Assembly (NCBI GenBank): GCA_034437215.1
Contig: DAOTVC010000087.1
Location: forward strand, 1 to 64,000
Length of the DNA: 64,000 nt
From: DAOTVC01 sp034437215
GTDB taxonomy: Bacteria; Chloroflexota; Anaerolineae; B4-G1; SLSP01
Reading direction: 5' to 3'
The notes below the pieces were generated by a model that searched no databases, was not told the DNA's origin, and worked only from the letters and a program-made list of their open reading frames with translations. The position numbers and the translations under genes were made by a program. Of the stretch, positions 32,986 to 41,842 are shown piece after piece. Every line of letters starts with the position of its first letter. Positions within the stretch are counted from its first letter, which is position 1.

Positions 32986-34075
32986 GCAGCTCCTCTTCGA
33001 GGGCGCGGGCGATCTGGCGGTCGGTCACCGCCATGGGCAGCGCCCGGAGCTCCGCGAGGGTGACCCAGCGGAAGTCGGCGCAGTCGAGGCAGCGGGGGAC
33101 ACCCTGCACCAACCGGCACCAGAAGGCGTAGAGCGTGATGCGGAAGTGGGTGTAGCCGTGCTTCACGGTCGTCAGGTGTTCCCCCACCTCGACGGTGATG
33201 TCCAGCTCCTCCTGCAGCTCCCGCCTCAGGCATTCCCCCAGCGTCTCGCCCTCCTCACGCTTCCCGCCGGGGAATTCCCAGAGCCCGCCCAGCATGGCGT
33301 CCTGCTTCCGCTGCGCCACGAGGATGCAGCCGTCGTCCCGCAGGGTCACCGCTGCCGTCACGTCGTAGTGGGGCGTCTCCCGGCGGGCCTTGGGCGCCGG
33401 GAAGTCCTCCTGCCGTCCCAGTTGGCGCGCCTTGCAGAGCGCCTGCCAGGGGCAGAGGAGGCAACGGGGATTCTGGGGGCGGCAGAGGGTGGCGCCCAAC
33501 TCGATGAGGGCCTCGTTGAAGGCACCGGGGACCTCCTCGGGGATGAGCAGGCGGACCGCGTCCTCCAGCTCCGACTGGGTGGGGCGCTCGAGGGCGAGGA
33601 CGCGGGCCAGCACCCGGCGGACGTTGCCGTCGACGGCGGGGGCGGGCACGCCGAAGGCGAGGCTGGCGATGGCGCCGGAGGTGTAGGCGCCGATGCCGGG
33701 CAGCGCCCGCAGCGACTCCACGTCGGTGGGCAGCTCGCCACCGTAGCTCTCCACCACCTCGCGGGCCGCCTGGTGGAGGGAGCGGGCGCGGCTGTAGTAG
33801 CCCAGCCCCTCCCAGAGCTTCAGCACCTCCTCCTGGGGGGCGTCGGCGAGGGCGTGCACGGTGGGCAGGCGCTCGAGGAAGCGCTCGTAGTAGCCGCGTA
33901 CCGTCTCCACCTGGGTCTGCTGGAGCATCACCTCGGAGACCCAGACGCGGTAGGGGGTGCGGTCGTGGCGCCAGGGCAGGTCGCGGGCGTGGGCCGCGAA
34001 CCAGGTCAGCAGGCGTTCGCGGGCCTCGTCCCGGTGGGCGATCAGGTGGTCGCGCAGCGCGTCGTCAAGGCTCAT
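32975..34075 (-). CDS. mutY: A/G-specific adenine DNA glycosylase
   Basis: 366 aa from ATG 34075 (MSLDDALRDHLIAHRDEARER). HhH-GPD domain: LPWRHDRTPYRVWVSEVMLQQTQVETV (catalytic Glu in SEVMLQQT), ALPGIGAYTSGAIASLAFGVPAPAVDGNVRRVLAR (helix-hairpin-helix and catalytic Asp), and the 4Fe-4S loop C-x6-C-x2-C-x5-C (CRPQNPRCLLCPWQALC). A NUDIX-type C-terminal domain (about 235-360; GLWEFPGGKREEGETL) recognises 8-oxoG. It removes A opposite 8-oxoG. No good ribosome site is visible at this start. Confidence 0.95.
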   Translation of the reverse strand: MSLDDALRDHLIAHRDEARERLLTWFAAHARDLPWRHDRTPYRVWVSEVMLQQTQVETVRGYYERFLERLPTVHALADAPQEEVLKLWEGLGYYSRARSLHQAAREVVESYGGELPTDVESLRALPGIGAYTSGAIASLAFGVPAPAVDGNVRRVLARVLALERPTQSELEDAVRLLIPEEVPGAFNEALIELGATLCRPQNPRCLLCPWQALCKARQLGRQEDFPAPKARRETPHYDVTAAVTLRDDGCILVAQRKQDAMLGGLWEFPGGKREEGETLGECLRRELQEELDITVEVGEHLTTVKHGYTHFRITLYAFWCRLVQGVPRCLDCADFRWVTLAELRALPMAVTDRQIARALEEELRER

Positions 34076-34200
34076 CGGGGGGAGGATAGCACACTTTGGA
34101 GCGGAGAGCAATTGGTCGGTTTCCCTGAAAATTGGGCTTCTTCGACCTTCCTTTGGAGAGCCAAAGCTCAGATCTTCCGAGCCTGCCCGGTGTTCAGCGG

Positions 34201-35424
34201 CTAATGCACCTCGTAGCCGGGCACGGGCTCCGACTTGTGGACCCAGACCCAGGTTCCCTCGCCGTAGCGCTCACCGGCGTAGACGCCGATGGCGCCGTCG
34301 GGGAGCGTGGGGGTCGTCCACTCGAAGAGCCACTGCGCATCGAGGGGGGAGAGGTTGACGCAGCCGTGGCTGCGGGTGAAGCCGAAGGCGTCGTGCCAGT
34401 AGGCGGTGTGGAGGGCGTAGTCCTCGAAGAAGTACTGGGTCCACTCCACGTGCTCCAGATAGTACCAGGCGTCGTCCCCGGGGCCTACGTCGTGGTTGGA
34501 CATGGGCGCCGAGGGGATCTTGGCCCAGATGCGGGTGAGCCCGTCGGGCGTCCAGGAGCTGGAGCGCCCCGAGGAGATGAGGGTGGCGAAGACCATGCGG
34601 TCGCCCTCGTAGGCGGCGAGGGTCTGCTCGAAGGTATCCACCTCGAGCCACTTCTCGTCGGGCCCGACTCCCTCGGGGCGGGGGTCTACATCGACGCGCG
34701 CCACGTAGTACTGGTCGACCCACCGGTCGGGCCCGATCATGTACCAGAGGGTGTCCCCCAGCAGCTCCTGCGCGTAGATCATGACCAGCTCATAGCGCGA
34801 GTAGACGACGCTCTCGTCGGGGGCGTCGCCGGGGAGGGGCGAGGGGCTGACGCCGCGGTTGATCCACGCCAGGGGATAGCGGGGCTGCTCGGTGAGCAGG
34901 ACGCCGCGGAAGCGCGAGGGACCGCCGACGGCGATGTGCTCGGCGCGGACGAACTCCTCGCTGTTCACCTGGTACCAGGTCTCGCCGTTGTGCTCCACCG
35001 TGCCCACGATGCTCACCCAGTTCATGCCCGCCTCGAAGACCCGCTTTGGCGGCGCGCCGCTCTCGGCGTCGACGGGATGTCCGTAGGCGGGCGCCGGCAG
35101 GTTGCGCACGTAGGCGAAGGTGTAACGGGAGACGCCCTCCTCGGGCAGGGGCAGCTGCTCCGCGGGGAGGGCGGGCAGGGGCTCGGGCAAGCGGGCACGC
35201 AGGTACTCCATGCGCACCTCCCGCGCACCCGGGCTGAAGGCGGGGCAGCGTTCGGGACTGCGGCGGGTCATCTGGGGGGTACAAAGGTAGACGTCTACGA
35301 CGTGGCTGCTGAAGAGGTTGGGTCTCTCTTCGCCGGAGGAGGACGCTTCCAGGGGCTGGGCAGAAGAGAAGAACAACAGAATTGAGAGGAGGCCTGCCGT
35401 GATGAGTGCTTTGTACATCCGCAT
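34201..35424 (-). CDS. Secreted L,D-transpeptidase (YkuD family)
   Basis: 407 aa from ATG 35424 (MRMYKALITAGLLSILLFFSSAQ, a signal peptide); longer frames upstream lack one. The first ~230 residues after the signal contain SH3-like beta segments. The YkuD domain is at about 235-395, ending with ALHTAYWHDAFGFTRSHGCVNLSPLDAQWLFEWT, where His and Cys of SHGCVN form the catalytic site. These enzymes cross-link peptidoglycan or anchor proteins through L,D bonds. It lies alone on the minus strand, divergent from the sensor kinase. Confidence 0.92.
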   Translation of the reverse strand: MRMYKALITAGLLSILLFFSSAQPLEASSSGEERPNLFSSHVVDVYLCTPQMTRRSPERCPAFSPGAREVRMEYLRARLPEPLPALPAEQLPLPEEGVSRYTFAYVRNLPAPAYGHPVDAESGAPPKRVFEAGMNWVSIVGTVEHNGETWYQVNSEEFVRAEHIAVGGPSRFRGVLLTEQPRYPLAWINRGVSPSPLPGDAPDESVVYSRYELVMIYAQELLGDTLWYMIGPDRWVDQYYVARVDVDPRPEGVGPDEKWLEVDTFEQTLAAYEGDRMVFATLISSGRSSSWTPDGLTRIWAKIPSAPMSNHDVGPGDDAWYYLEHVEWTQYFFEDYALHTAYWHDAFGFTRSHGCVNLSPLDAQWLFEWTTPTLPDGAIGVYAGERYGEGTWVWVHKSEPVPGYEVH

Positions 35425-35524
35425 CGTTTCGAATCCTCTACCCTCGACTGAAGTGGCTAACTGCCTCATTATACCATGCTTCTGCAGCTCTTTTTTGAAG
35501 CGCACTCTCTTCAGACGCTTCCTC

Positions 35525-35552
35525 TTGTCACTTTGTTCCATCGACCTATAAT
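35525..35552 (+). promoter_or_regulatory. Promoter of the sensor-kinase-like gene
   Basis: TTGTCA (35525-35530), 16-base spacer, perfect TATAAT (35547-35552), 75 bases before the ATG at 35627. Confidence 0.75.
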
Positions 35553-35626
35553 AAGTGTAGAGATCTGCCGGTTAGTGAACGGTTGTAACCACGACTCCAC
35601 TCTTAAAGCGCGGTTGGGAGCAAGCT

Positions 35627-38314
35627 ATGGACGTCCTACTTGAGGCAATTCGACTGCTGACGGAGCCACCGGGTGACCTGGTCTACTTCCTGGTGACGCT
35701 CTTTGCACTGCAACAGGCCCTGCTACCTGCGCTGACGGCACGACGGCGCAGCCCGGAGGCGGCAGCTCCCCGCCGTTGGCTCTGGGCCATCGGTGGCGTG
35801 CTGCTGGGACGTGCCGTGCTTATCGTGCTGGCACTCCTGGGCAACGCTCAGGTGCTGAATCCCGTGGTGATCCTGCCACCCCTGGAGCGCTTCATTCAGG
35901 TGACGGGTATCGCGCTCGTCGTCTGGGCGCTCTTCAGCGCCCGTACTGCCCGCTGGCAGACCTACGTCCTGCTGCTCCTGGTCGTTGCTGCCATCGGCTT
36001 CTTCGTGATCTACGACCTTCCACAGTGGCCCCTCCTCTACGCCAACAACAGCCCCTACAACGGCACCTTCCAGGAGTGGGTCTGGGAGGTCGCTGCCATC
36101 GCGCTGCTGACCGTAGGTATCCTGGGGCAGATCGCGCTCCGCCCCCCGGAGTGGGAATGGGCGGTCGGCGCGCTTATCTTCTGGCTGGCGGGTCACGTCG
36201 CGCAGCTGCGCTGGCCCACCCCCAACGTCTACTTCTCCGACTGGGAGCGCCTGGCGGCTCTCGTGGCCTTCCCCATGCTGACGGCGTACGTCTACCGCTT
36301 CTTCGCCGTGGGCGTCGCACCCGCCGGCACGTCGACCACACCGGTCTCCCTCGATTCGACCCCCCTGCCCTTCTCCACCAGCACCATGGACGTTCACGCC
36401 CTCCAGGCCCTGCTCGAGGGGGTGGAGACGGCGCGCGAGCTCGAACCGGCGCTCATCATCACCTCCTCCCGTCTGGCGCGCTTCCTCAAGGCTGACGTCT
36501 GCATCATCGCGCTGCGGGAGGACTCGGAGATCCCCCAGGTACGGGCTGTGGCCACCCATCCCCCCACGGGACTTCTCGAGGCTCCGCTCATCGATCTCAC
36601 CCGCTACGATCTGCTGCTCCAGGTCTGGCAGGAAGGCAAGGCGCGCATTCTCCAGGAGCCCAACGCCCCACCCTGGCTCCTCCAGCTCTACCGCGTCTTG
36701 GGCTTTGCCGATCCCGGCCCCTTGCTGGTCCTGCCCCTCCAGGCGCAGGGCGAACAGGTGGGCCTTCTCTTCCTGGGGAATCCGGAGAGCGGTGACAAGT
36801 GGAATCCCAACGCCCTGTTGGCCCCCAACATCACGGCGGCTCTCCTGGCGGCTGCCATCTCCCGCACCCAGCAGCGCGGGGCTTCCATTTTCAGCCTTCG
36901 GGAGCCGACGGAGCACCTGGAGCGCGATCTGAACACGACCATCGCCAAGGTCGAGGCGCTGGAGCAGCACAACAAGCAGCTGCAGCGCGAGGCCGAGGAG
37001 CGGGATAAGGAGGCTGCCCGGCTGCGCCAGCAGCTGGAGGAGCAGCCCAAGCAGGCCAGCGACAGCGAGCTCGCCTTCTGGCAGCAGGAGGTCAAGGAGC
37101 TCGTGGCGGACCGGGACATCCTCATTCAGGAGCGGGACCGCTTCGGGACGGAGCTGACGAAGCTGCGCCCGCACCTCCAGACCCTCGTCACCGAACGCAA
37201 CCGGCTGCGGAAGCAGGTTGCCACCATGCAGCGGGCGTTGGAGAGCCTGCGTGAGCAGGACATCGACGAGCGCATCGACCGGGGGGAGGTAGGCCTTCTC
37301 GTGACCAATGAGGTGGGCGAGATCCGCCTTGCCGATCCCCTGTCCCGGCAGATCCTCCGCATGCCCGACGGGGAGGTGACCTGGACGCCCCTGGATGGCG
37401 CTTACGCCTCCGGTGAGTGGGTGCGGACGGTGGCGGAGCTCCTCTCGGGGAACCCCGACGCTCGTCGCTCCGCTCACCTCTCCTTCGAGGTGGGGGGGCG
37501 CGCCGTCGAGGCCGATCTGGTGACGCTCGTGGGGCGGGATGGCAAACCCGATGGTCTCGCCGTCACCCTGCAGACCGAGGGCAGTCTCGCGGCCCAACGT
37601 GAGGCCATCGCCGGTATCGCCGACGAGTTCCGTACCCCCATGACCTCCATCACCGGCTATACCGACCTGCTTCTCAACGAGCAGGTGGGGATCCTCACCG
37701 AGATCCAGCGCCAGTTCCTGGACCGGGTCAAGGCTAACGTGGAGCAGATGGGCCAGCTCTTGAACGATCTCGTGCGCCTGGCCTCGCCCGATGCTCGCGG
37801 GGTGAATCTCGAACCGCAGCCCATCAACGTCGCCAAGATCGTACAAGCCGGCGTGGAGGGGCTCGAGGCGCGCTTCCGCGAGCGGAATCTGGAGGTGAAA
37901 TTGAACGTGCCCGAGGATCTGCCGCCCGTGCGCGCCGACCGGGACAGTCTCTACCAGGTCATGATCCGGCTGCTCTCCAATGCTGCCCTCTGCTCGCGGG
38001 AGGGCACGGAGGTCGTGGTGGACGCCATGACGGCGGAAGGGGAACAGGTCAAGGGAAACGGCGCGGGTTACATCGAGGTTAGTGTAACCGATACCGGAGG
38101 CGGGATCGCCCCGGAGGACTTCCCCAAGGTCTTCCGGCGCTTTTACCGGGCCGACCAACCCCTGGTCCAGGGGATGGGGGAGCGGGGGGTGGGTATGGCG
38201 GTCGCCAAGACCCTCGTCGAGGCCAACGGCGGCGAGATCTGGGTGGAGACGGAGCCCGGCAAGGGGAGCACCTTTGCCTTCACGCTCCCCGTGTATGAGA
38301 ACAATGGTGCATAA
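35627..38314 (+). CDS. Histidine-kinase-like membrane sensor with Asp in place of the phospho-acceptor His
   Basis: 895 aa. N-terminal seven-or-so TM segments (to ~230), a GAF domain (~250-410), a long coiled coil (~430-550), a PAS-like segment (~560-650), a HisKA dimerisation domain (~655-720) and a complete-looking HATPase_c domain (~765-890: RLLSNAALCS, DTGGGIAPEDFPKVFRRFYR, GERGVGMAVAKTLVEANGGEIW). The H-box reads IADEFRTPMTSITGYTDLL: Asp666 (GAC) occupies the place of the invariant His (CAC would be one change away). It may be a pseudokinase or a scaffold, or may phosphorylate elsewhere. No response regulator is adjacent; degV overlaps its end by 11 bases. Confidence 0.9.
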   Translation: MDVLLEAIRLLTEPPGDLVYFLVTLFALQQALLPALTARRRSPEAAAPRRWLWAIGGVLLGRAVLIVLALLGNAQVLNPVVILPPLERFIQVTGIALVVWALFSARTARWQTYVLLLLVVAAIGFFVIYDLPQWPLLYANNSPYNGTFQEWVWEVAAIALLTVGILGQIALRPPEWEWAVGALIFWLAGHVAQLRWPTPNVYFSDWERLAALVAFPMLTAYVYRFFAVGVAPAGTSTTPVSLDSTPLPFSTSTMDVHALQALLEGVETARELEPALIITSSRLARFLKADVCIIALREDSEIPQVRAVATHPPTGLLEAPLIDLTRYDLLLQVWQEGKARILQEPNAPPWLLQLYRVLGFADPGPLLVLPLQAQGEQVGLLFLGNPESGDKWNPNALLAPNITAALLAAAISRTQQRGASIFSLREPTEHLERDLNTTIAKVEALEQHNKQLQREAEERDKEAARLRQQLEEQPKQASDSELAFWQQEVKELVADRDILIQERDRFGTELTKLRPHLQTLVTERNRLRKQVATMQRALESLREQDIDERIDRGEVGLLVTNEVGEIRLADPLSRQILRMPDGEVTWTPLDGAYASGEWVRTVAELLSGNPDARRSAHLSFEVGGRAVEADLVTLVGRDGKPDGLAVTLQTEGSLAAQREAIAGIADEFRTPMTSITGYTDLLLNEQVGILTEIQRQFLDRVKANVEQMGQLLNDLVRLASPDARGVNLEPQPINVAKIVQAGVEGLEARFRERNLEVKLNVPEDLPPVRADRDSLYQVMIRLLSNAALCSREGTEVVVDAMTAEGEQVKGNGAGYIEVSVTDTGGGIAPEDFPKVFRRFYRADQPLVQGMGERGVGMAVAKTLVEANGGEIWVETEPGKGSTFAFTLPVYENNGA

Positions 38315-39179
38315 AACGGGCCTGATCACCGACAGCACCTGCGACATCCCGGAGAGCCTGCTCGCGCGCTACGAGATCCTCGTCGTGCCCGCTTACATCG
38401 TCTGGGGCGAAGACTTCTACCGGGATCGGGTGGAGCTGGAGCCCGTGGAGTTCTACCGGCGGCTGGAGGAGGACCCCGTCTATCCGACGACGGCCCACCC
38501 CACGCCCGAGGACTTCGTCACCGCGTACGAGAGGCTGCGGGATCAGGGTGTCGAGGAGCTCGTCGTCGTCACCGTGAGCAGCGCCATGAGCGGTACTTTT
38601 GACGCGGCCCAGCAGGCCGGCACTCAGGTCGATCTGCCCGTTCACCTGGTGGACGCCCGGGGACCGACGCTGAGTTCAGGTTGGCAGACGCTGGCGGCAG
38701 CGCGGGCCCGGGAGGACGGAGGGGACGCCGAGGCCATGGTCGCGGCTGCGGCAGCCGCCCGGCGCACCATGGTCCAGTACGTGGCCCTCGATACGATGGA
38801 GTATCTCCAGAAGGGCGGGCGCATCGGGCGGGCGACGCAGCTGATCGGCTCGCTGCTCAACATCAAACCGCTGGTGCGGATCGACCACGAGGCGGGTGTG
38901 GTGGAGTCGGCGGGGCGCGCCCGCACCCACTCGAAGGCCGTCGATGCCCTCTACGAGACCTTCTTTGCGGAGCTGCAGCCGCAGGAGGGTGAGCGCCTGC
39001 ACGTCGCGGTGCTTCACGGCAACGTTCCCGACGAGGCAGAAGCGCTGGCGGAGCGGGTCCGCCGGGAGTACGCGCCCGAGGAGCTCCTCATCAACATCAC
39101 CGGCCCCGTGCTGGGTGTCCACACCGGCCCCCGCGCCCTGGCCCTCTGCGGGTACGCGGAAACTCCTCACTCCCAGTAG
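38304..39179 (+). CDS. DegV-family fatty-acid-binding protein
   Basis: 291 aa from ATG 38304 (MVHKTGLITDSTCDIPESLL), the start giving the usual DegV distance to TDST; ATG 38295 is possible. Family motifs: YPTTAHPTPEDF, VVVTVSSAMSGTFDAA, VHLVDARGPTLSSGWQ, MEYLQKGGRIGRATQLIGSLLNIKPLV and GPVLGVHTGPRALAL. DegV/FakB proteins bind a fatty acid for FakA-type kinases; no FakA is nearby. It overlaps the sensor gene and converges (13-base overlap) with the lipoprotein gene. Confidence 0.93.
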   Translation: MVHKTGLITDSTCDIPESLLARYEILVVPAYIVWGEDFYRDRVELEPVEFYRRLEEDPVYPTTAHPTPEDFVTAYERLRDQGVEELVVVTVSSAMSGTFDAAQQAGTQVDLPVHLVDARGPTLSSGWQTLAAARAREDGGDAEAMVAAAAAARRTMVQYVALDTMEYLQKGGRIGRATQLIGSLLNIKPLVRIDHEAGVVESAGRARTHSKAVDALYETFFAELQPQEGERLHVAVLHGNVPDEAEALAERVRREYAPEELLINITGPVLGVHTGPRALALCGYAETPHSQ

Positions 39180-40294
39180 GGCGCCTCCCAGCTGTCGAGC
39201 AGGGTCGTCGTCCCGTCGGCGAGGCGCCAGCCGCCCTCCGTCCTCACCACCGACCACTCCACCTCCCAGAGCCGCGCCACCACCCGCCCGCCCTCGTTGT
39301 CCCAGGCGGTGACGATGGCGGAGACCCGGGCGTTGTTCTCGTCCCCCACGCCGGAGAGCCGGCTGACGTTCCCTGCCTCGACCGCCAGGGTCGTGGCGAA
39401 GCCGTCGGCCCACTCTCCGTAGGGCCGGGTCGCGCGGGCCGCCTCGGTCATGAGCCCGTAGGCCCCTGGCAGGTCGCGGTCGTCGAGGGCCAGGTAGAAG
39501 GAGACGAGGGCGTACTCCGGTCGGTGGGTGGGATAGGCGTGGGGGCGGTCGAGGTAGAACCACTCCCAGCGGTCGGAGGTCCAGCCGTAGGTCTGCCCGT
39601 CCCAGGTGAAGACCACCTGCCAGGCTAAGGAGGGCGCGGCCGTGTCCCGGTGCCCTTCGATGATCTCGTCCGCCAGGTCGCCGTCGGCGTTCTCGAAGCG
39701 AATGCCCGCGTCCCCTTTGAAGGCGCCCAGGAGCCGGTAGCCCTCCCCCTCCCAGACGTAGAGGTGGAGCAGCGTCTGGTTCTCCTCGGCGTGCCCGAAG
39801 ATGGCGATCTCGGGACGCCCGTCGGCGTTGACGTCGCGCACCTGCACGTCGCAGACGGCGTACTGGCCCAGACCGTAGTCGGGGTCACCGGGCTCGACGG
39901 AGGCCGGAGGCAGCGGATAGAAGAGCTCCTCCTCCAGGACGAAGGCGCTCAGCCGGGCGGGAGCGGCGTTGGGCTGGTGGGCGAGGGCCAACCACTCCGG
40001 CGAGCCGTCGGCGTCGGTGTCCTCGTAGCGCAGGCAGACGAGCTCCGCCTCTCCGGCGGCGGCCAGAACGCGCGCCAGGCCCCGCTTCGCCCTCTCGGAG
40101 AGGAGGGCGGGATTGGGCGTGGGGACGGGAGTCGCCGTGGGGGTCGGTAGGGGGGTGGCGGTCGGTTCGGGTGTCGCCGTCGGGGACGCTGTGGCGCTGG
40201 CCTGTGGCAGGAGCGTGAGCGGGGCTGCCGTGGGCGGAGGAGCACACGCAGCCAGCAGCCCGAGCAGGAGGAGTAACTTCCCAACGTTGTTCAT
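39167..40294 (-). CDS. Lipoprotein with TP-rich linker, unknown function
   Basis: 375 aa from ATG 40294. Lipobox LLLGLLAACAP, then about 45 residues of Thr/Pro/Ala repeats, a cell-wall-spanning linker seen on many Chloroflexota lipoproteins. The globular part has two FG-GAP/dockerin-like calcium-type loops (EDTDADGSPEWLAL; RDVNADGRPEIAIFG; ENADGDLADEII) and a C-terminal NTF2-like region (YALVSFYLALDDRDLPGAYGLM...). I do not recognise a specific function. Probably co-transcribed with the aminotransferase upstream (19 bases). Confidence 0.75.
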   Translation of the reverse strand: MNNVGKLLLLLGLLAACAPPPTAAPLTLLPQASATASPTATPEPTATPLPTPTATPVPTPNPALLSERAKRGLARVLAAAGEAELVCLRYEDTDADGSPEWLALAHQPNAAPARLSAFVLEEELFYPLPPASVEPGDPDYGLGQYAVCDVQVRDVNADGRPEIAIFGHAEENQTLLHLYVWEGEGYRLLGAFKGDAGIRFENADGDLADEIIEGHRDTAAPSLAWQVVFTWDGQTYGWTSDRWEWFYLDRPHAYPTHRPEYALVSFYLALDDRDLPGAYGLMTEAARATRPYGEWADGFATTLAVEAGNVSRLSGVGDENNARVSAIVTAWDNEGGRVVARLWEVEWSVVRTEGGWRLADGTTTLLDSWEAPYWE

Positions 40295-40313
40295 CGCCGG
40301 CACGCGTCCCTGC

Positions 40314-41516
40314 TCATCCTGGGAGCCCGTTCAGGTCTCTGCCCAGGGAGCGTGACATCAGCCAGCGCTCCCAGCGCTCCAGCGCCTCCTCGAGCCGCTC
40401 CTCGGGCTGCACCAACGAGATGCGTACGTACCCCTCTCCGTGGGGGCCGAAGGCGGTGCCCGGGGAGACGGAGACGCCCGTCTCCTCGAGGAGCGTCGAG
40501 GCGAAGCCGGCGCTCGTGCCGTAGATCTCCGGGATCTCCACCCAGACGTAGAGGGTGGCCTCGTAGGGCGCGTACCAGAGGTTCATACGGTCCAGAGCGC
40601 GGGTGATCCTCCGCCTGCGCCGAGCGTAGGTGGCGTTGCGCTCCTCGTGCCAGGAGGGGGGCAGATCGAGGGCGACGGCAGCGGCCCGCTGGATGGGGTG
40701 GAAGATGCCCGTGTCGGCGTTGGTCTTCACGCGGGCCAGGGTGGCGATGGCCTCCGGGTTGCCGACGACCATGCCCACGCGCCAACCTGCCATGTTCACC
40801 ATCTTGGAGAGCGAGTTGAACTCGATGGCGACCTCCTTCGCTCCCGGGACCTGGAGCACGCTGGGCACCGGGCTCCCGCTCCAGACGACCTCGCTGTAGG
40901 GGTTGTCGTAGGCCAACAGGAGGTCGTGCTCCTGCGCGTAGGCCACGGCCGCGGTGAGGAAATCGAGATCTGCGACGGCGGAGGTGGGGTTGTGAGGGTA
41001 GTTCAGCCAGAGGACCCGCGCCTGCGCGACGACCTCGTCGGGTATGGCAGCGAAATCGGGCAGGAAGTCGTTCTCCCGCAGCAGGGGCATGCGGTAGAGC
41101 TCCCCCCCGGCGAGGAGGGCAGGCATACGGTAGGTGGGGTAGCCGGGATCGGGCACGAGCACGTAGGTGCCGGGATCGACGAAGGCGGTGGGGACGTGGT
41201 GGATGCCCTCCTTGGAGCCGATGAGGGCCAGCACCTCGCACTCCCAATCGAGACCCACGTCAAAGCGGCGCTTGTAGAAGGCGGCCGCGGCCTGACGGAA
41301 GCAGGGATCACCGTAGAAGCCGGCGTAGCCGTGGGTGCCGGATTCGCGGGCTGCCTCCTCCAGGGCATCGATGACCACTGCGGGTGGGGCGAGGTCAGGG
41401 CTGCCGATGTCCAGCCGGATCACGTCGATCCCCTCGGCCTGCAGCTCGCGGATGCGCTTGCCCAGCGCGGCGAAGACGTAGGTGGGCAGATCCTGAATAC
41501 GTTGCGCGATCTTCAT
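40314..41516 (-). CDS. Class I/II PLP aminotransferase (LL-diaminopimelate aminotransferase-like)
   Basis: 400 aa from ATG 41516, after GAGGAGCAGG. Fold-type I signature: DVIRLDIGSPDLAPP, HGYAGFYGDPCFRQAAAAFYKRRF, GSKEGIHHVP, VPDPGYPTYRMPALLAGGELYRMPL, WLNYPHNPTSAVADLDF, YDNPYSEVVW and the PLP lysine in FNSLSKMVNMAGWRVGMVVG. The pattern resembles DapL-type and related enzymes that make LL-diaminopimelate or transfer amino groups to 2-oxoacids. Family placement is firm; exact substrate is not. Neighbouring genes give no biosynthetic context. Confidence 0.88.
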   Translation of the reverse strand: MKIAQRIQDLPTYVFAALGKRIRELQAEGIDVIRLDIGSPDLAPPAVVIDALEEAARESGTHGYAGFYGDPCFRQAAAAFYKRRFDVGLDWECEVLALIGSKEGIHHVPTAFVDPGTYVLVPDPGYPTYRMPALLAGGELYRMPLLRENDFLPDFAAIPDEVVAQARVLWLNYPHNPTSAVADLDFLTAAVAYAQEHDLLLAYDNPYSEVVWSGSPVPSVLQVPGAKEVAIEFNSLSKMVNMAGWRVGMVVGNPEAIATLARVKTNADTGIFHPIQRAAAVALDLPPSWHEERNATYARRRRRITRALDRMNLWYAPYEATLYVWVEIPEIYGTSAGFASTLLEETGVSVSPGTAFGPHGEGYVRISLVQPEERLEEALERWERWLMSRSLGRDLNGLPG

Positions 41517-41589
41517 CCTGCTCCTCTGTTCAGAAGAATTTCGTCTATGATACCACAGCACCAGAAGAGTTGCCATTACACTATGAACG

Positions 41590-41617
41590 TTGACAGCCCT
41601 TCTCGATGTGTTACCAT
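41590..41617 (+). promoter_or_regulatory. Candidate promoter for the dideoxysugar gene pair
   Basis: TTGACA (41590-41595), 16-base spacer, TACCAT (41612-41617). It is 225 bases before the TTG start at 41843; the leader between contains a GTTTCACG-type repeat and a G-rich tract. Confidence 0.5.
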
Positions 41618-41696
41618 CCTCCTGGATTTAAAGGGAGGTCTTGGGGCAAGAGCGTATACGGTTGAAGTGGCCCGATCCGGTCGGAAGTTACCAGAT

Positions 41697-41828
41697 GAAA
41701 CGTGAAGCGTGAAACGTAAAGTTCACATCTTGGTCAACTCAAGCGAGACACTGCGCAGTTTCACACGACCTGATCCCTTGTCCCTGATCCCTGATCCCTT
41801 GTCCTTAATCCCTGATCCCTGCAATCCC
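41697..41828. repeat. GTTTCACG-type repeat followed by G-rich tract
   Basis: 41697-41725 (GAAACGTGAAGCGTGAAACG...) matches the elements at 6881 and 27275. 41769-41828 is a series of CCCTGAT/CCCTTGT words, so the minus strand has at least six GGG runs with 4-6 base spacers. Together with the promoter at 41590 these account for the gap 41517-41842. Confidence 0.65.
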
Positions 41829-41842
41829 AACGGAGGCCATAG

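Noticed and set aside
35723..38347. 874-aa minus-strand ORF opposite the sensor kinase
   Set aside because: Shadow frame; composition is that of antisense GC-rich DNA, and the plus frame has TM, GAF and HATPase domains.
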